Shown: positions 20,404 to 30,600, counted from the stretch's first letter. The stretch: DNA of 38,960 bases from Helochares maculicollis (GCA_033557835.1 JAWQRO010000442.1:1-38960); one strand, 5' to 3'. Numbers and translations are program-made. The notes: generated from the letters alone by a model not told the origin.

Positions 20404-21249
20404 CTGTGATTAAAAAGTAAGGTGAATCTGTTTATAAAACGTAAATTCTTTATTTTTCCAAATTAATGTAATTCAAAGTAATCCCCGTCCGATAAGACGC
20501 ACTTTTGCCAACGCTTTTACCAGTCCTCGAAACAGTTGGAAGAGTCTTTTGCCGGTATAGCATTCAAGACCTTCGTTTCGGTTTTTATCTCCTCAATCGT
20601 ATCAAAACGGTATCCCTGCATTGGCCTTTAGAGTTTGCTAAATAGCCAGACGTCGCACGAAGCCAAATCAGGTGAATACGATGGCTGCGGAACGATATGA
20701 ATCGAGTTTTTGGCAAAAAAGTCGCGAAGAACCAATGCAGTATGACATGGTGCATTTGGCACCAATCGCGACTTGACGTGTTCCAGACACAAAAAATCGT
20801 TCAAAATGGTTTGGACCGAGCCAAATGATATTCCAACACTATCAGCGAGGTCTCTAATTGTCAATCGACGATTTTCAAGCACCAAATCTTTGATTTTTTT
20901 AACGTGGCACTGGTCGGTAAACGTTGATGGTCGTCCAGAGCGCGGTTTGTCTTTAACGCGTTCTCGGCCTGCTTTGAACTTGTACCACTTATAAACGTTT
21001 TTTTGTGCCATAGTTTGATCTCCAAAAGCCTTTCGCAACATTTTCAATGTATGCGCACAAGAATATTCGATTCGCAAACAGAAATTGATGCAAGTTCATT
21101 GTTCAGCAAAAATCACCCATTGTAAATGTCGAAAAATTCACTTTTGGCTGTTTACAAAAAGACCTGTAACTCGGAGATAATTAAAGCTTTCGACAAACAG
21201 ACGCTTGGCAAATGTTATAGACAGTCCCAGCAAAATTACCTGATCACAG
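20404..21249 (-). mobile_element. mariner deletion derivative, copy 1
   Basis: The left end is CTGTGATTAAAAAGTAAGGT at 20404 after TA (20402-20403). The right end is a shortened inverted TGATCACAG ending at 21249 before TA (21250-21251). It sits inside the RTE-like endonuclease. At 846 bases it is about two thirds of normal length because its transposase has a large internal deletion, shared with the copy at 29306-30115. Confidence 0.88.
20463..21120 (-). pseudogene. mariner transposase lacking the first catalytic region
   Basis: The ATG at 21118-21120 starts a frameshifted N-terminus. From 21077 the frame reads MRIEYSCAHTLKMLRKAFGD, KNVYKWYKFKAGRERVKDKP, RRLTIRDLADSVGISFGSVQ (helix-turn-helix) and LEHVKSRLVPN, then jumps straight to APCHTALVLRDFFAKN. 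The roughly 110-120 residues that normally lie between, including the TGDE first Asp and the HHD before N-A-P, are absent. The third box is SPDLASCDVW with Asp kept. A stop after FSKL at 20628 cuts the frame; homology continues to the stop at 20463-20465 (DGDYFELH). Confidence 0.88.
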
Positions 21250-21251
21250 TA

Positions 21252-21540
21252 GTATTTAATGTCTTCGATGTTTTACGTAGATTTCTCATGTAGTTTATGT
21301 AGATGTATCTTCGTCTTTTCATTTTGTTTCTGTTAAACCGTAAATATAAATTGTGTGCTTTTTCATTGCTATGATTCATGATGATCTCTTGGTCTCTACC
21401 ATTCCATGAAGCTATGTTCCAATACACCAGTCTTGGTAACATTTGGTCTCTGTACTCGATTCTCCTGTTTCATAGCATAGGTCGTCGTATTTTTGATCTG
21501 TCCAAAACTACAACTTCTGTTTCGTGAGCTTGATATTATT
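21252..21540 (-). pseudogene. RTE-like endonuclease, N-terminal piece
   Basis: Minus translation gives RLVYWNIASWNGRDQEIIMN at about 21430-21370, matching the opening 'L...TWNV.SW...DQEI' strand of RTE-type AP endonucleases, which carries the active-site Asn. After NEKAHNLYLRFNRNKMKRR the homology ends at the mariner insertion at 20404-21249. The start of the ORF is not clear; the sequence above 21500 may be its leader. Confidence 0.6.
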
Positions 21541-21565
21541 TTCACTCAGATGTTCGGTCGGGACC

Positions 21566-22440
21566 TCAGACTCCAGTGAAAATGGGTGTCTACCAGGGAT
21601 CAGCACTTTTGCCGTTACTTTGTATCGTTGTAATGGACATAATCACAATCGATTTGCACGATGACGTTCCGTGGACTCCGCTCTACGCGGACAACCTCAT
21701 GCTACCGGCCAAGACAAAGGATAAACTGTAGCCGGGTGTGCAGACCTGAAGCTACCGATTCGACCATTCTGGACTTAGCCTTAACTTTTCAAAAATATAG
21801 TAAATGGTGACAGTCCCATCTCCTGACTCCATCAGTGTTAACGGCGAAGCTCTGTCAGAGTCCAATAGGCTTCCATACCTAAGGTCCCACCTTCAGAGCG
21901 ATAGTGATCTCAACGGGCATGTACGAGTTTATATCAATGGAGCCTGGATGAAGTGAAGAATAGTCAGCGGTGTACTGTGCGACCGAAAAATGCCAATTCA
22001 CGTAAGGTGAAAGATATATCGCACAGTCGTCCGTCCAGTGGTGCTCTATGGATTTGAATACTGCCCGACAACACGATACATAGAGTGACGCCTGCGCGCT
22101 ATGGAGATGCAAATGGTCCAATGGATAATGAGTGTCTCACTACTCGACCACATGACTAACAACATTCTCCGGAGAAAGTTCGGCATCGCTCCTGTAAATG
22201 AGAAAATGTATGAGAGGACATTGCTCTGGTTTGGACATGTTACTAGAGCAGCACCGGATGTGTAGTCAACGTCGCCCACAAGCTCAATTTTGATGGTCGA
22301 AAGGAAAGCCAAAATAGCAGTGTCCCACTGTAGTGGGACAGATTCCAAGGAGAGGCTGCTTACATTATCTGGAAATCCTCCTCCTTTATCTGGATTTGGG
22401 ACTAGCAGTGACACTTGACGAGCTACTCAATTCTGCATTA
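21566..22440 (+). pseudogene. RTE-like RT, second lineage
   Basis: Plus-strand blocks are MGVYQGSALLPLLCIVVMDI (block B), WTPLYADNLMLPAKTKDKL (catalytic box, YADD changed to YADN), SISVNGEALSESNRLPYLRS, HVRVYINGAWMK, KIYRTVVRPVVLYGFEYCPT, LRAMEMQMVQWIMSVSLLDH and RRKFGIAPVNEKMYERTLLW with FGHV. Nearly all lie in one frame interrupted by stops. It differs from the minus-strand RTE next to it and from the copies at 15060 and 26575. The 5' half of the element is missing. Confidence 0.85.
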
Positions 22441-22469
22441 GCGAAAAAAATATGCATGAATTAAAACAC

Positions 22470-24420
22470 AAGATTTAAATTTCCAAAAAAGTGAGAAGCG
22501 TTTCAAACCGAACTAAGCGGGCTTTACTCTAGATGGATTTAATTGGTGGTTGCATTTGATAGATTGTCTGCTATTGGCGCGATTTTTCGGCAGCCCGAAT
22601 TTATTCGACGTGATTGTTTTTCAGGCGCATCCCGGTGGACGCGGTTGGAGCGGTCGTGCAATCCGCCCTAATCCCATCACAAGGATCCGTCAAGATGGAA
22701 TCGCACGTGGAAGCAAACCATTAATAATAGAGTGCGTAAAGTGCAGGTTGCGCAAATTCGCCTCTTGCGAGCAATTAAGACGCTAAGTAACCTCAGGAAA
22801 GCCAAACGTTCATCTCGCTTAAATGCCACGATTTATCCATGTACCATACATATGGTATATAGCGTCTCGCCGGTCGATTGGCTGGCCGTGGCTAATTTGA
22901 ATCCATCAATCTTCATCTTAAATACTTTACCACTCTTTGTCTCTCCTTCATTTTTCTTTAATTCCAAATATCAGCTCTCGCTCGGGCTATTAAAATTAAA
23001 TAAATAAAACGTAGATGGGTAGAAAAAACGAGGCGATGTGGAAATTTGCCACGGTTAGCGCATTATAATGACATTAATACACAATTAGCGTCAATTTTCT
23101 ACGTGTAATTAAGGCTAGGAACGCTGAGGCGCTCGAGAAAAAACCGGAGGAAAAAATTAATCAATGTAATTAGGAATAATGATTGTAAATAAACAAGTCG
23201 GGACGATAGGTGGTTAGAGTGATTAATCAAAAGGAGATAAAAATGGTTCTGCCGTTGCGCAGCGTCCTCTTGGAATAGGTGAGCCCAGTTTGGGATCGCA
23301 AATCGAGGCAAGCGCGAGCGAAAGGCCTTGCCGGACTTTTACGGCTTTCCTGACATTTCTAAATTATTTCCCCGATAATTAAAACGTTACTTTAATTATC
23401 CGCCTGCATCCTTGAGATGCCTGTCCTTATGAGGATTAAAACATAAACATAATTTATTTTTTCTTACTCCTCCCTGCTAATCTGTTATGGTATTGTTTTG
23501 ACACATGCCATAATTTCCACGTCACTTTTTGCCTCGCGCTTTTTCTTCCTCTTTAATGGCTATCTGATAGATTAGGCCTTGAAGTGGAGACTTTGAAATC
23601 TCGTGGAAATTACACTTGCAGCTCGCAATCGCATAAATTAATTAATCGGCGTCCGTCTTCTTAATTGCGGGGGATTAATATGCGTTTATGACTTAACATC
23701 TTCTTTCCTTGTGAGCCTGCCAAAATTCAGTCGGGAAAAAAGTGTGTTGAACTTGAAATTCTATTTCGGTCCCGTTTCGCGACTGTGACTTGGTGTTATT
23801 TACCTCGCTCGCCCCCTCGCCGGGCCGTTTATATTTTGATGAATAGTCGGTTTGCGATTCAGGAAGCGACGGGAGAAACGAGGAGGTGGTTGGGCATGAG
23901 CAAATGCTCCAAATTTGCCCGCGCCATTTAGACCTGAATGAATTTGGATTTTCGCCCGTGCAACAATCGAGTACCATATTATTTATGTAGCACGCCGTGG
24001 TCTCTTACAAGGCGTGGCGAAATTACAAACGAGACTTGAATAGGATGGAAATGAATAAGTCGAGTCGAGACGTTGGTTATTCACATGTCAGAGAGGCTTT
24101 TCAGCACTTTATTCGCTCAGTTAATTTTCTACAATGTTACTTTAAGCCGTAAACGCCTCCATACCGCCGGTCTTTGTGAGGCCTTTCCACATAATCGTTG
24201 ACCACCTGCATGGCGCAGGAATTCCTCAGTAAGTCCCTATTTACAAAAATAATCGTCAGGCAGGTCATACTCCGATATTTTGAATTCGCGCTGTTCGTAC
24301 CGACCAATCTGGCTGAAGCTAATGTCATCCTTTGTTGTGATTCAACAATGCGGTGCCCGCTCTCCTAGTTCAAATTTCGTATGATTAGATCTTGCCACGA
24401 CTGAGTTAGTGTATTTTGTA
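22470..24420. other. unique island of higher GC, no transposon, possible regulatory DNA
   Basis: Nearly 2 kb without RT or transposase matches. It contains dense TAAT/ATTA homeodomain-type cores next to CG-containing words (for example ATTAATTAATCGGCGTCCG at about 23638, and clusters near 23056-23190). Open frames at 22550-22786 and 23693-23977 show no domain. I read it as intergenic or intronic unique DNA that may be conserved. A splice-acceptor-like TGATTGTTTTTCAG ends at 22624, but the following sequence stops quickly in the phase the host exon requires. Confidence 0.4.
23053..23190. promoter_or_regulatory. candidate homeodomain-site cluster
   Basis: Within 140 bases there are repeated ATTA/TAAT cores (GCATTATAATGACATTAATA, ACACAATTAGCG, GTGTAATTAAGG, AAATTAATCAATGTAATTAG) in a region with no mobile-element signature. 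This is only a sequence-pattern suggestion, because AT-rich DNA contains such cores by chance. Confidence 0.2.
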
Positions 24421-24639
24421 TAGCTTCGTTTAATATACATAAAATTACATATTTTTATGACTTGCAATACTGTGAGTGACTTAATATGCTTATTGCTGTT
24501 TTATGACTATTGTTAAATTTATGGGGATGTTTGTGTACAGCGATGTGACATCTAGAGAAATAATTTTAAGCTCTTTATGTATTGTTAGATTTTGAGGGCC
24601 TCTGACATGCCGCCTGAACTTGTGTTAAAGTGAACTCAT

Positions 24640-24975
24640 ATATCTGTATCAATTTTTTGAACATTTAGGACCACCGGAAGCACCTGTTTAACCACAAAGT
24701 TTTCAAGGTTTTTCCAGGAAAGTAGGCGTTTAAATAGAGCTAGCAAGCTGAAATTTCGTACTTTAAGTGTCAGCTCGTTTCAAAATTGCAATATGATCGG
24801 ATAACTGGAGGTTTTAATTTTTCTAATTTCATTTTAATTAGGCTCTGGGATAAATAAATACAAAAATGGTAAAAATAGCTATAATAAGGTGTTTTGCGTA
24901 AGTTGAAAAACCGGAAGTGAGACCCCATAAATTTTATTTTTACATTTCCGTATTACTATCCCAACTATAGTAAAG
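24640..24975 (-). repeat. dispersed repeat, reversed and diverged copy
   Basis: Read on the minus strand it gives GGTCTCACTTCCGGTTTTTC close to the 'AGTCCCACTT.CGGTTTTC' block of 13572-14040, and elsewhere ACCGGAAG/CTTCCGGTGGTCC. The end CAACTATAGTAAAGAC may be the decayed hairpin end. It lies immediately left of the mellifera-type mariner. Confidence 0.55.
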
Positions 24976-24983
24976 ACAGACTA

Positions 24984-26217
24984 TAAGGTTGGGAACTAAG
25001 TAATTGCAGGTTTCTTAAGGAAAATAACCGTTTATATTTACTCACCAAAACAGCTTTAGTTACAATTTTATTGTCCATTATTTTCAATGACCTTTTGCCA
25101 CTTTTCAAGCATCATAATAACACGTTCATAAAACTGTGGATTTCTATTGGCAAAAAATTGTGTCAACTATTGTTTTACTTCATAATCGTTATTGAATTTC
25201 TTTTCTTGCAGAAAGTTCTATGAATTTCAAAATAATAATCTGATGATGCTATGTTAGGGCTATATGGTGGGTGTGTTAACACATCCCAACCAAGCTGCAA
25301 CAATTTTTGCCGAGTCACCAAAGATGTATGGGATCTGGCGTTATCTTGATGGAACACAATTCCTTTGCGATTTGCCAATTCTGGTCGATATTTCTTGATT
25401 GCAGCATCCAGTTTGGTTAGTTGATGAGTGTAAACTTTAGAATTAATCGTTTGGTTGCAAGGTAGGAGTTCAAAATCAACTATACCTTTATAATCCCACC
25501 AAATTGATAACATGACCTTTCTTTGGTGAATATCAGGTTTTGATGTTGTTTGAGGGGGTTCATTTGGTTGACTCCACGATCGTTTTCTAGTCATATTGTT
25601 ATATACAACCCACTTCTCATCACCAGTAATAATACTTTTTAAAAACGGTTCATTTTCTTTTCGCTTAAGAAGCATATCGCAGGTGTTTATGCGTTTCGCC
25701 AAGTGAATTTCCTTAAGTTCATGAGAAACCCACAAATTCAGCTTTTTTGAAAAACCAAGCAGTTGTAAATGCCTTTCTATGCTTGTATGTGATTCATTTA
25801 GCTTCTTTGCAATCTCGCGCATTGTAATGTGACAATTGGTAGCGATTATTGATTTGATTAGATCATCATCAACTTCCATTGCGCGCCCAGAGCGCTTTTT
25901 GTCTTTCAGGGAAAAATCACCAGAACGAAATTTCCCAAATTAAGTTCGACACTGTCGTTCTTTTGAGATTTTATCACCATAAACAGCACACAGCTTTTTG
26001 TAAGCCTGAGATTCGGAAATAACACAGCAAAATATGACGATAGTGCTCGTTTTCTTTTTCCATGTTTTATTTTATCCCAAATACTCACTGTTTGCCGAAT
26101 AAGTCCAAATTACCTACTGATCAGATGACCTTGTCCATGTTATGATAGGAATGTGCGCATAAAAACCGCCTAAACTACGAATTTGGGAAATCGGCAATTA
26201 CTTACCTACCATCTTAA
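24984..26217 (-). mobile_element. mellifera-type mariner, nearly full length
   Basis: The ends are TAAGGTTGGGAACTAAGTAA at the left and the inverted TTACTTACCTACCATCTTAA at the right, of the mellifera-subfamily type with the shared AAGTAATTGC core. The exact boundary is uncertain by 1-2 bases; TA occurs at 24982-24983 and 26218-26219. The length of about 1.23 kb is normal. This is a lineage separate from all the other mariners in the window. Confidence 0.88.
25068..26063 (-). pseudogene. mellifera-type mariner transposase, catalytic triad intact
   Basis: The ATG at 26061-26063 opens MEKENEHYRHILLCYFR. A frameshift leads to KLCAVYGDKISKERQCRT, then a stop where relatives have Trp, then FGKFRSGDFSLKDKKRSGRA. 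From 25879 a 234-codon frame holds the second DNA-binding helix region (ITMREIAKKLNESHTSIERH), IITGDEKWVVYNNMTRKRSW (first Asp), GIVFHQDNARSHTSL (second) and HPPYSPNIASSDYYF (third), at D34D spacing. Another frameshift near 25200 moves reading to NFLQEKKFNNDYEVKQ, a stop, then MMLEKWQKVIENNGQ and the natural stop at 25068. Few lesions: two frameshifts and two stops. Confidence 0.9.
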
Positions 26218-26242
26218 TAGGTATTGAGACCAAATATATGGC

Positions 26243-26563
26243 GTGTTGTCCGTATGTATGAGTGCAGGTATGTATGTAAACACGATAACAGTTAAGCCGT
26301 TTAAGGGTCCCGTAATAAACTCCCCACAAATAAACATTTTACCCCCTCTCTACCACCTGAAATCATTCAACTTATCCGAACAAAAAACACAACAAGAAAG
26401 CAATACCAATCCTATAGATCCTCAACTAAAGAAAACTTTCTCAAGCGCTAAGTTCGTCCCATTAATTCCAACATCCGGCAGTTCAAAACCCAAAAATGGG
26501 AAGAGTTCGTCTCTTGCCAACCACCCTCCAACCCTCATGAGATCCCGCAAATATTCCTCATAA
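26243..26563 (+). other. Pro/Ser-rich open frame, possible jockey ORF1 remnant
   Basis: A 106-codon frame rich in P, S, K and N (NILPPLYHLKSFNLSEQ, ANHPPTLMRSRK). It has no recognised domain. Its C-rich plus strand resembles the base use of the jockey-like RT at 27840-29160, and the RTE copy at 26575-27790 lies between them. I infer that it may be the upstream part of that jockey element, but it could be chance. Confidence 0.3.
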
Positions 26564-26574
26564 AAAGAAAGTCT

Positions 26575-27790
26575 CACCCTGTCTTGTTATTTCAGTGTCC
26601 TCTCCTTCCGAAAATCAGCAACAATCTTTATGCTGAGATCTTCTCAATAGAACGCCCGAACTCAGGCCCGTCCAGTCCCGTATGTTTTTAAGCCAGAAAC
26701 ACTGTCTGCGCCCTGATCCCCGCCTACCCTCAATTTTGCCTTCCATTGCAAGTTGCAGAAATTCACATTTTTCGTATATCATTATATGGCCGACATATTC
26801 GGTGTTTAGCTTTTTTATTATTTGGATGAGTTCACGTCCTCTGTCCATTGCTCCACATTGCTGATGTGAGAAGTCCACGATATTTTTAACATTCGTCGAA
26901 AAATCCACATTTCAAACGTGTCAAGTCTATTCTAGCTATAGACTTTTAGAATCCACGCTTCAATCCCGTACAACATTATGGAATATATGTAACACTTGAC
27001 AAAGTTGTCTCTTATTTGGGTATCTCTTGATCTATCGCTCAGCAAGTTACGCATTTTCGGGAAGCTTGCTCTAGCGATTTCAATTCTAGCTCTAATTTCC
27101 AAATTGGGATCCAGATTTTCCCCAATCCAGCTGCCCAGGTATTTGAGCTTTGGGACCTTTGTTATCAGCGTTCCATTTACATATATGTGTGTCTGTTGGC
27201 CTGAGTTCCGGCTTACCGCCAGGATCTTTGTCTTTGAGGTGTTGATTTTGAGACCCATTTGGTCTCCCTCTGCTGATATTCTGTTGAGCAGCCTTTGCAA
27301 TCCTTCAGCACTGTCTGCCACCACAACTGTGTCGTAGGCATATCTTAAGTTGTTCACCAGTGTTCCATTCACTTTAATTCCATCTTTTGCATCATTTTTG
27401 AATACTAATTCCGAATACACATTGAAGAGCATTGGGGTCAGTACGCAGCCTTGCCTGATTCCACGCTTAATAAGCACTGCTTCCGTTTGGGAGCCCTCAA
27501 GTCTTACCATCGCTACCTGGTGTTCATAGAGGTACTGGATGATTTTTAGATCCTTTTCTTTGTAGGACACTTAGCAGCCTATTATGTTTGAAACATTCAA
27601 ATGCCTTGGTGTAGTCAATGAAACACAGACACACTTCCTTTCTCTGATCGAGGCACTTCTGTAGTAGTACCGACAGTACAAACAACGCCTCTCTAGTTCC
27701 CAGGGCCTCTCGAAACCCCATCTACAGTTTGCTCAGATCCAAATCGCACTTTTTGCTTAGACGATCTTGGCTAATCTTCAAAACTAACTT
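26575..27790 (-). pseudogene. RTE-like retrotransposon RT and C-terminus, copy 2
   Basis: Minus-strand order: RLSKKCDLDLSKL, a stop, MGFREALGTREALFVLSVLL, CFIDYTKAFECFKHNRLLSV (block A Asp kept), a frameshift near 27550, then one 212-codon frame (27570-26932) with IIQYLYEHQVAMVRLEGSQT, RGIRQGCVLTPMLFNVYSEL, LRYAYDTVVVADSAEGL (catalytic YADD reads YAYD), TSKTKILAVSRNSGQQ and KYLGSWIGENLDPNLEIRAR. A second frame (26908-26615) has MIYEKCEFLQLAMEGKIEGR and RQCFWLKNIRDWTGL. It is the same family as 15060-16274, in opposite orientation, and lacks the endonuclease. Confidence 0.88.
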
Positions 27791-27839
27791 CAGCTCTCAC
27801 CCTGTAGCCTATCATAATAACATATTTCATTGAACAGAT

Positions 27840-29160
27840 CCGCTAAAGTACACCATCTTTGCAGAACTCCTTGAAAACAAATATAAACCATTCTCCATTC
27901 ACAACCGAAATATTAAGAACACTAGTACCACCTTCTACAAAATCTTAAAGATTACACCGTTTGAACAGAACTCCACTCCTGCGATCAATATAGACACTAT
28001 TAAAAACAAAATAAGATTTCTTTTCAACTCCAAAGTTCCTGGTCCTAACTCCATTCTCAACTTAATCCTCAAAAAACTCCCCGACAACATCTTCGAAAAC
28101 ATGACCACCATTATATAATTGCCTAAGACTTTAATACTTTGCTTCCATCTGGAAGACATCCCACCTATCCCTTATCCCCAAACCAAACAAACACAAAGCC
28201 ACCCCAGTCCAGGCCAATTCACTTCCTTAATACCATAAGCAAAGTTTTCGAGCCGGCCGTCATCCAATTTGGATTACGATATTTCTTCCATTATTCAATT
28301 ACCGAACGTCATCGAAAGGATACAAACGAACTTCAACAGACGGACCTACACTGGTCTATTGAACAAACCTCATAAGGCCCTCATGCTGAAGCTTATTAAA
28401 ATAAACACTCCTCTTTCCCAACCCACCAACACTGCAGCCTGCGTTCCGCAAGGCAAGGTACTCGATCGCAAATCCCCATATCTTTCTACATGATATTCCA
28501 CCTACCATTGACCATAGACTTTCACTCATACAATACACTGATGAAATAGCTATAATTGCCTCTTCTAAAAACCAACTAATAGCCAAAAACCTTCTCGAAT
28601 GTCAGTTTCTTCCACCGACGCGTACCTCAATAAATGGGGTACGCGCCTTAATAAAAACAAATCGCAACCCATCTTCTTTACTCCACCCAGATCCTGTATG
28701 AGCAGAATTAACAACGCCGCTCTTGAAATCAGCCATAACTTCCCTTTAAACAATCAGTTTGTTATCCAGGCGTTACTCTACAAACTGAACTTTACCTAAC
28801 AATAAAGCCCTCAGCAAATTCAGACAACTCTATCCGATCCTTTGTACGAAATCCCTTTGTACAAATATAGCCGTTCCCCTCTATAAATCCTATATTCAAC
28901 CCATTCGTACATGTGTCTCTCCCTGCTGGATACATATCTCACAAATCAACCCCCAAAAATGACAAATAGTCCAAAGTAGAACCCTCCAAAATATCACGAA
29001 ATCCCCACGCTATACACCCATCACCGACCTTCATAATATGTACGTTATTCAAACACTCTCTTCTCAGATCTAAAACCTCAACAGAAGGTTCTTCGAAAGA
29101 ATCCAAAAACTCCATAGCTCCACCACAACCTCATCCCTTATTCACAAAAACATTGCAAAC
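27840..29160 (+). pseudogene. jockey-like retrotransposon RT, heavily decayed
   Basis: Readable plus-strand blocks are INTIKNKIRFLF-like TIKNKIRFLFNSKVPGPNS (28000-28050), ILNLILKKLPDNIFENMT, then SHPSPGQFTSLIP with PIHFLNTISKVFE in the next frame (the 'RPISLLNTISKVFE' block near 28215-28250), AACVPQGKVLDRKSPYLS (block B near 28435), a broken catalytic region (LIQYTDEIAIIASSKNQL near 28530), and AYLNKWGTRLNKNKSQPIFF (28620-28680). The C-terminus continues with LSKFRQLYPILCTKSL, PLYKSYIQPIRTCVSP and RRFFERIQKLHSS, to about 29160. Many stops and frameshifts. The catalytic YADD reads YTDE. Confidence 0.75.
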
Positions 29161-29305
29161 ACCAAATAACCTACTTACTTCAGTATTCTACAGTACCTCT
29201 ATTCGTAGTATCCCCCTTATTTTATTTTCTTTACCTGCCCTTTCTGATACATTTAATCGTCATCACCATCGACATTACGTTCAAAATATGCCTCTCATAT
29301 GCATA

Positions 29306-29929
29306 TACGCACTTTTGCCAACTTTTTCCAGTCCTCTAAACAGTCGGCATAGTCTTTTTCCGGTATAGCATTCAAGACCTTCTTCGATTCGGTTTTTATC
29401 TCCTCAATCGTATCAAAACGGTATCCCCTCATTTGCCGTTTTAGTTTGCTGAATAGCCAGAAGTCACACAAAGCCAAATCAGGTGAATACGGTGGTTGCG
29501 AAACGATATGAGTGGAGTTTTTTTCAAAAAAGTCGCGAAGGACCAATGCAGTATAACATGGTACATTTGGTACCAATTGAGACTTGACGCGTTTGAGATA
29601 CAAAAATCCTTTAAAATGGTTTGGGCTCAGCCAAATGATTCCAACACTATCAGCGAGGTGTCTAATTCTCAATCGACGATTTTCAAGCACCAAATTTTGT
29701 TTATTTGGACATTGCACTCGTCGGTAGACGTTGTTGGTCGTCCAGAGCGCCGTTCTTCTTCAACGCGTTCTCGGCCCGATTTGAACTCGTTGTATCGCTT
29801 ATAAACGTTTTTTTGTGCAATAGTTTGATCACCAAAAGCCTACCGCAACATTTTCAATGAATCCGCACAAGAATATTCGTTTCGCAAACAAAATTTAATG
29901 CAGGTTCTTTGCTCAGCAAAGTCAGCCAT
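29306..29929 (-). pseudogene. mariner transposase with shared internal deletion
   Basis: The ATG at 29927-29929 starts an N-terminus with frameshifts. The main frame (29717-29295) reads LVLENRRLRIRHLADSVGI, LKRVKSQLVPN directly joined to VPCYTALVLRDFFEKNSTHI, then SQPPYSPDLALCDFWLFSKL, MRGYRFDTIEEIKTESKKVL and ADCLEDWKKLAKV. The junction SQLVPN-VPCYTAL is at the same place as SRLVPN-APCHTAL in the copy at 20463-21120, so the first Asp and the second Asp box are missing in both. The third Asp (LCDF) remains. Confidence 0.88.
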
Positions 29930-30115
29930 TGTAAACATCGAAAAATTCACTTTTGGTTGTTTACAAAAACACGTGTAACTCGGAGATAATTTAAGTTTTT
30001 GACAAACAGACGCTTGGGAAATGTTATAGTAAGTTCTAGCAACATAGGAAACAAAATTTACTTCCTAATGCCCGGAAGTTTTAAATGACAATTTCACCTT
30101 ACTTTTTGATCACAG
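29306..30115 (-). mobile_element. mariner deletion derivative, copy 2
   Basis: The 5' end carries the full inverted repeat TTCACCTTACTTTTTGATCACAG ending at 30115, before TA (30116-30117). The 3' end is truncated near 29306, where homology to copy 1 (20404-21249) starts abruptly at ACGCACTTTTGCCAAC. It shares copy 1's internal transposase deletion. Confidence 0.88.
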
Positions 30116-30117
30116 TA

Positions 30118-30439
30118 GTGTGTACTTACATTTATGATTAGCTGTTTGAGAATATAAAATTTAGAAAAAAATCTAAACCTCCAAAGAAATCCTGTCAAAT
30201 TACATATTTAAAAACCTCCAACACCATTACCCAATCCAGAAACAACTGGAGGATTCACCCACATCTTTTTGGACCGCAACACACATACGAAAGTGGTTTA
30301 AGGGAAAGCGATGAATTTTTGCATACAGCGATTAGAGCAAAATCTTAGATCCGTGTCAACTTGTGAGGCTAACCGGATCACCGCAAGTAAAATATCACGA
30401 AAAACCGACTGATACAAAGTCTCAACATGATCGGAGAAT
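30118..30439. other. AT-rich spacer, nothing recognised
   Basis: About 320 bases between the mariner deletion derivative and the reversed dispersed repeat. No coding or repeat signature is seen. Confidence 0.4.
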
Positions 30440-30600
30440 CGAAAGTTTTTATAATTATAAAAATTTCAGTCTTAGTAGGTTTTGGAATAAAAATGTTTAC
30501 AAAATTGATACAAAAATGCCAAACATTTAGCAACAACGAGTAGTTCCTTGTAAATTTAAAATCCAGAAGTGGGACTTTACCGGCATAAATTCGGTTTATT
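30440..30600 (-). repeat. dispersed repeat, reversed 5' fragment
   Basis: Reversed, it reads GCCGGTAAAGTCCCACTTCT, then TTTAAATTTACAAGGAACTA, matching GACGGTAAAGTCCCACTT ... TTCAAATTTACACGGAACTA at the start of the copy at 13572-14040. The hairpin end is missing. Confidence 0.65.

Larger units (their letters stand above)
17757..21540 (-). mobile_element. RTE-like retrotransposon split by two mariners
   Basis: Three minus-strand pieces belong in order to one element: the endonuclease start (21252-21540), the rest of the endonuclease (19713-20401), and the RT with its tail (17757-18595). The gaps are exactly two mariner insertions, at 20404-21249 and 18598-19710, each flanked by TA. Both ends of the retrotransposon are undefined. 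Its right part adjoins an unrelated plus-strand RT at 21566, and its left part adjoins the jockey-like fragment. Confidence 0.75.

Noticed and set aside
22624..22786. Possible next exon of the host gene after TGATTGTTTTTCAG
   Set aside because: The acceptor is plausible, but in the phase set by the exon at 1762-1966 the sequence stops after about 15 codons and no good donor follows before the stop.
23693..23977. 94-codon minus-strand frame in the unique island
   Set aside because: No recognisable domain, low-complexity SPT-rich reading, no splice signals that I could support.
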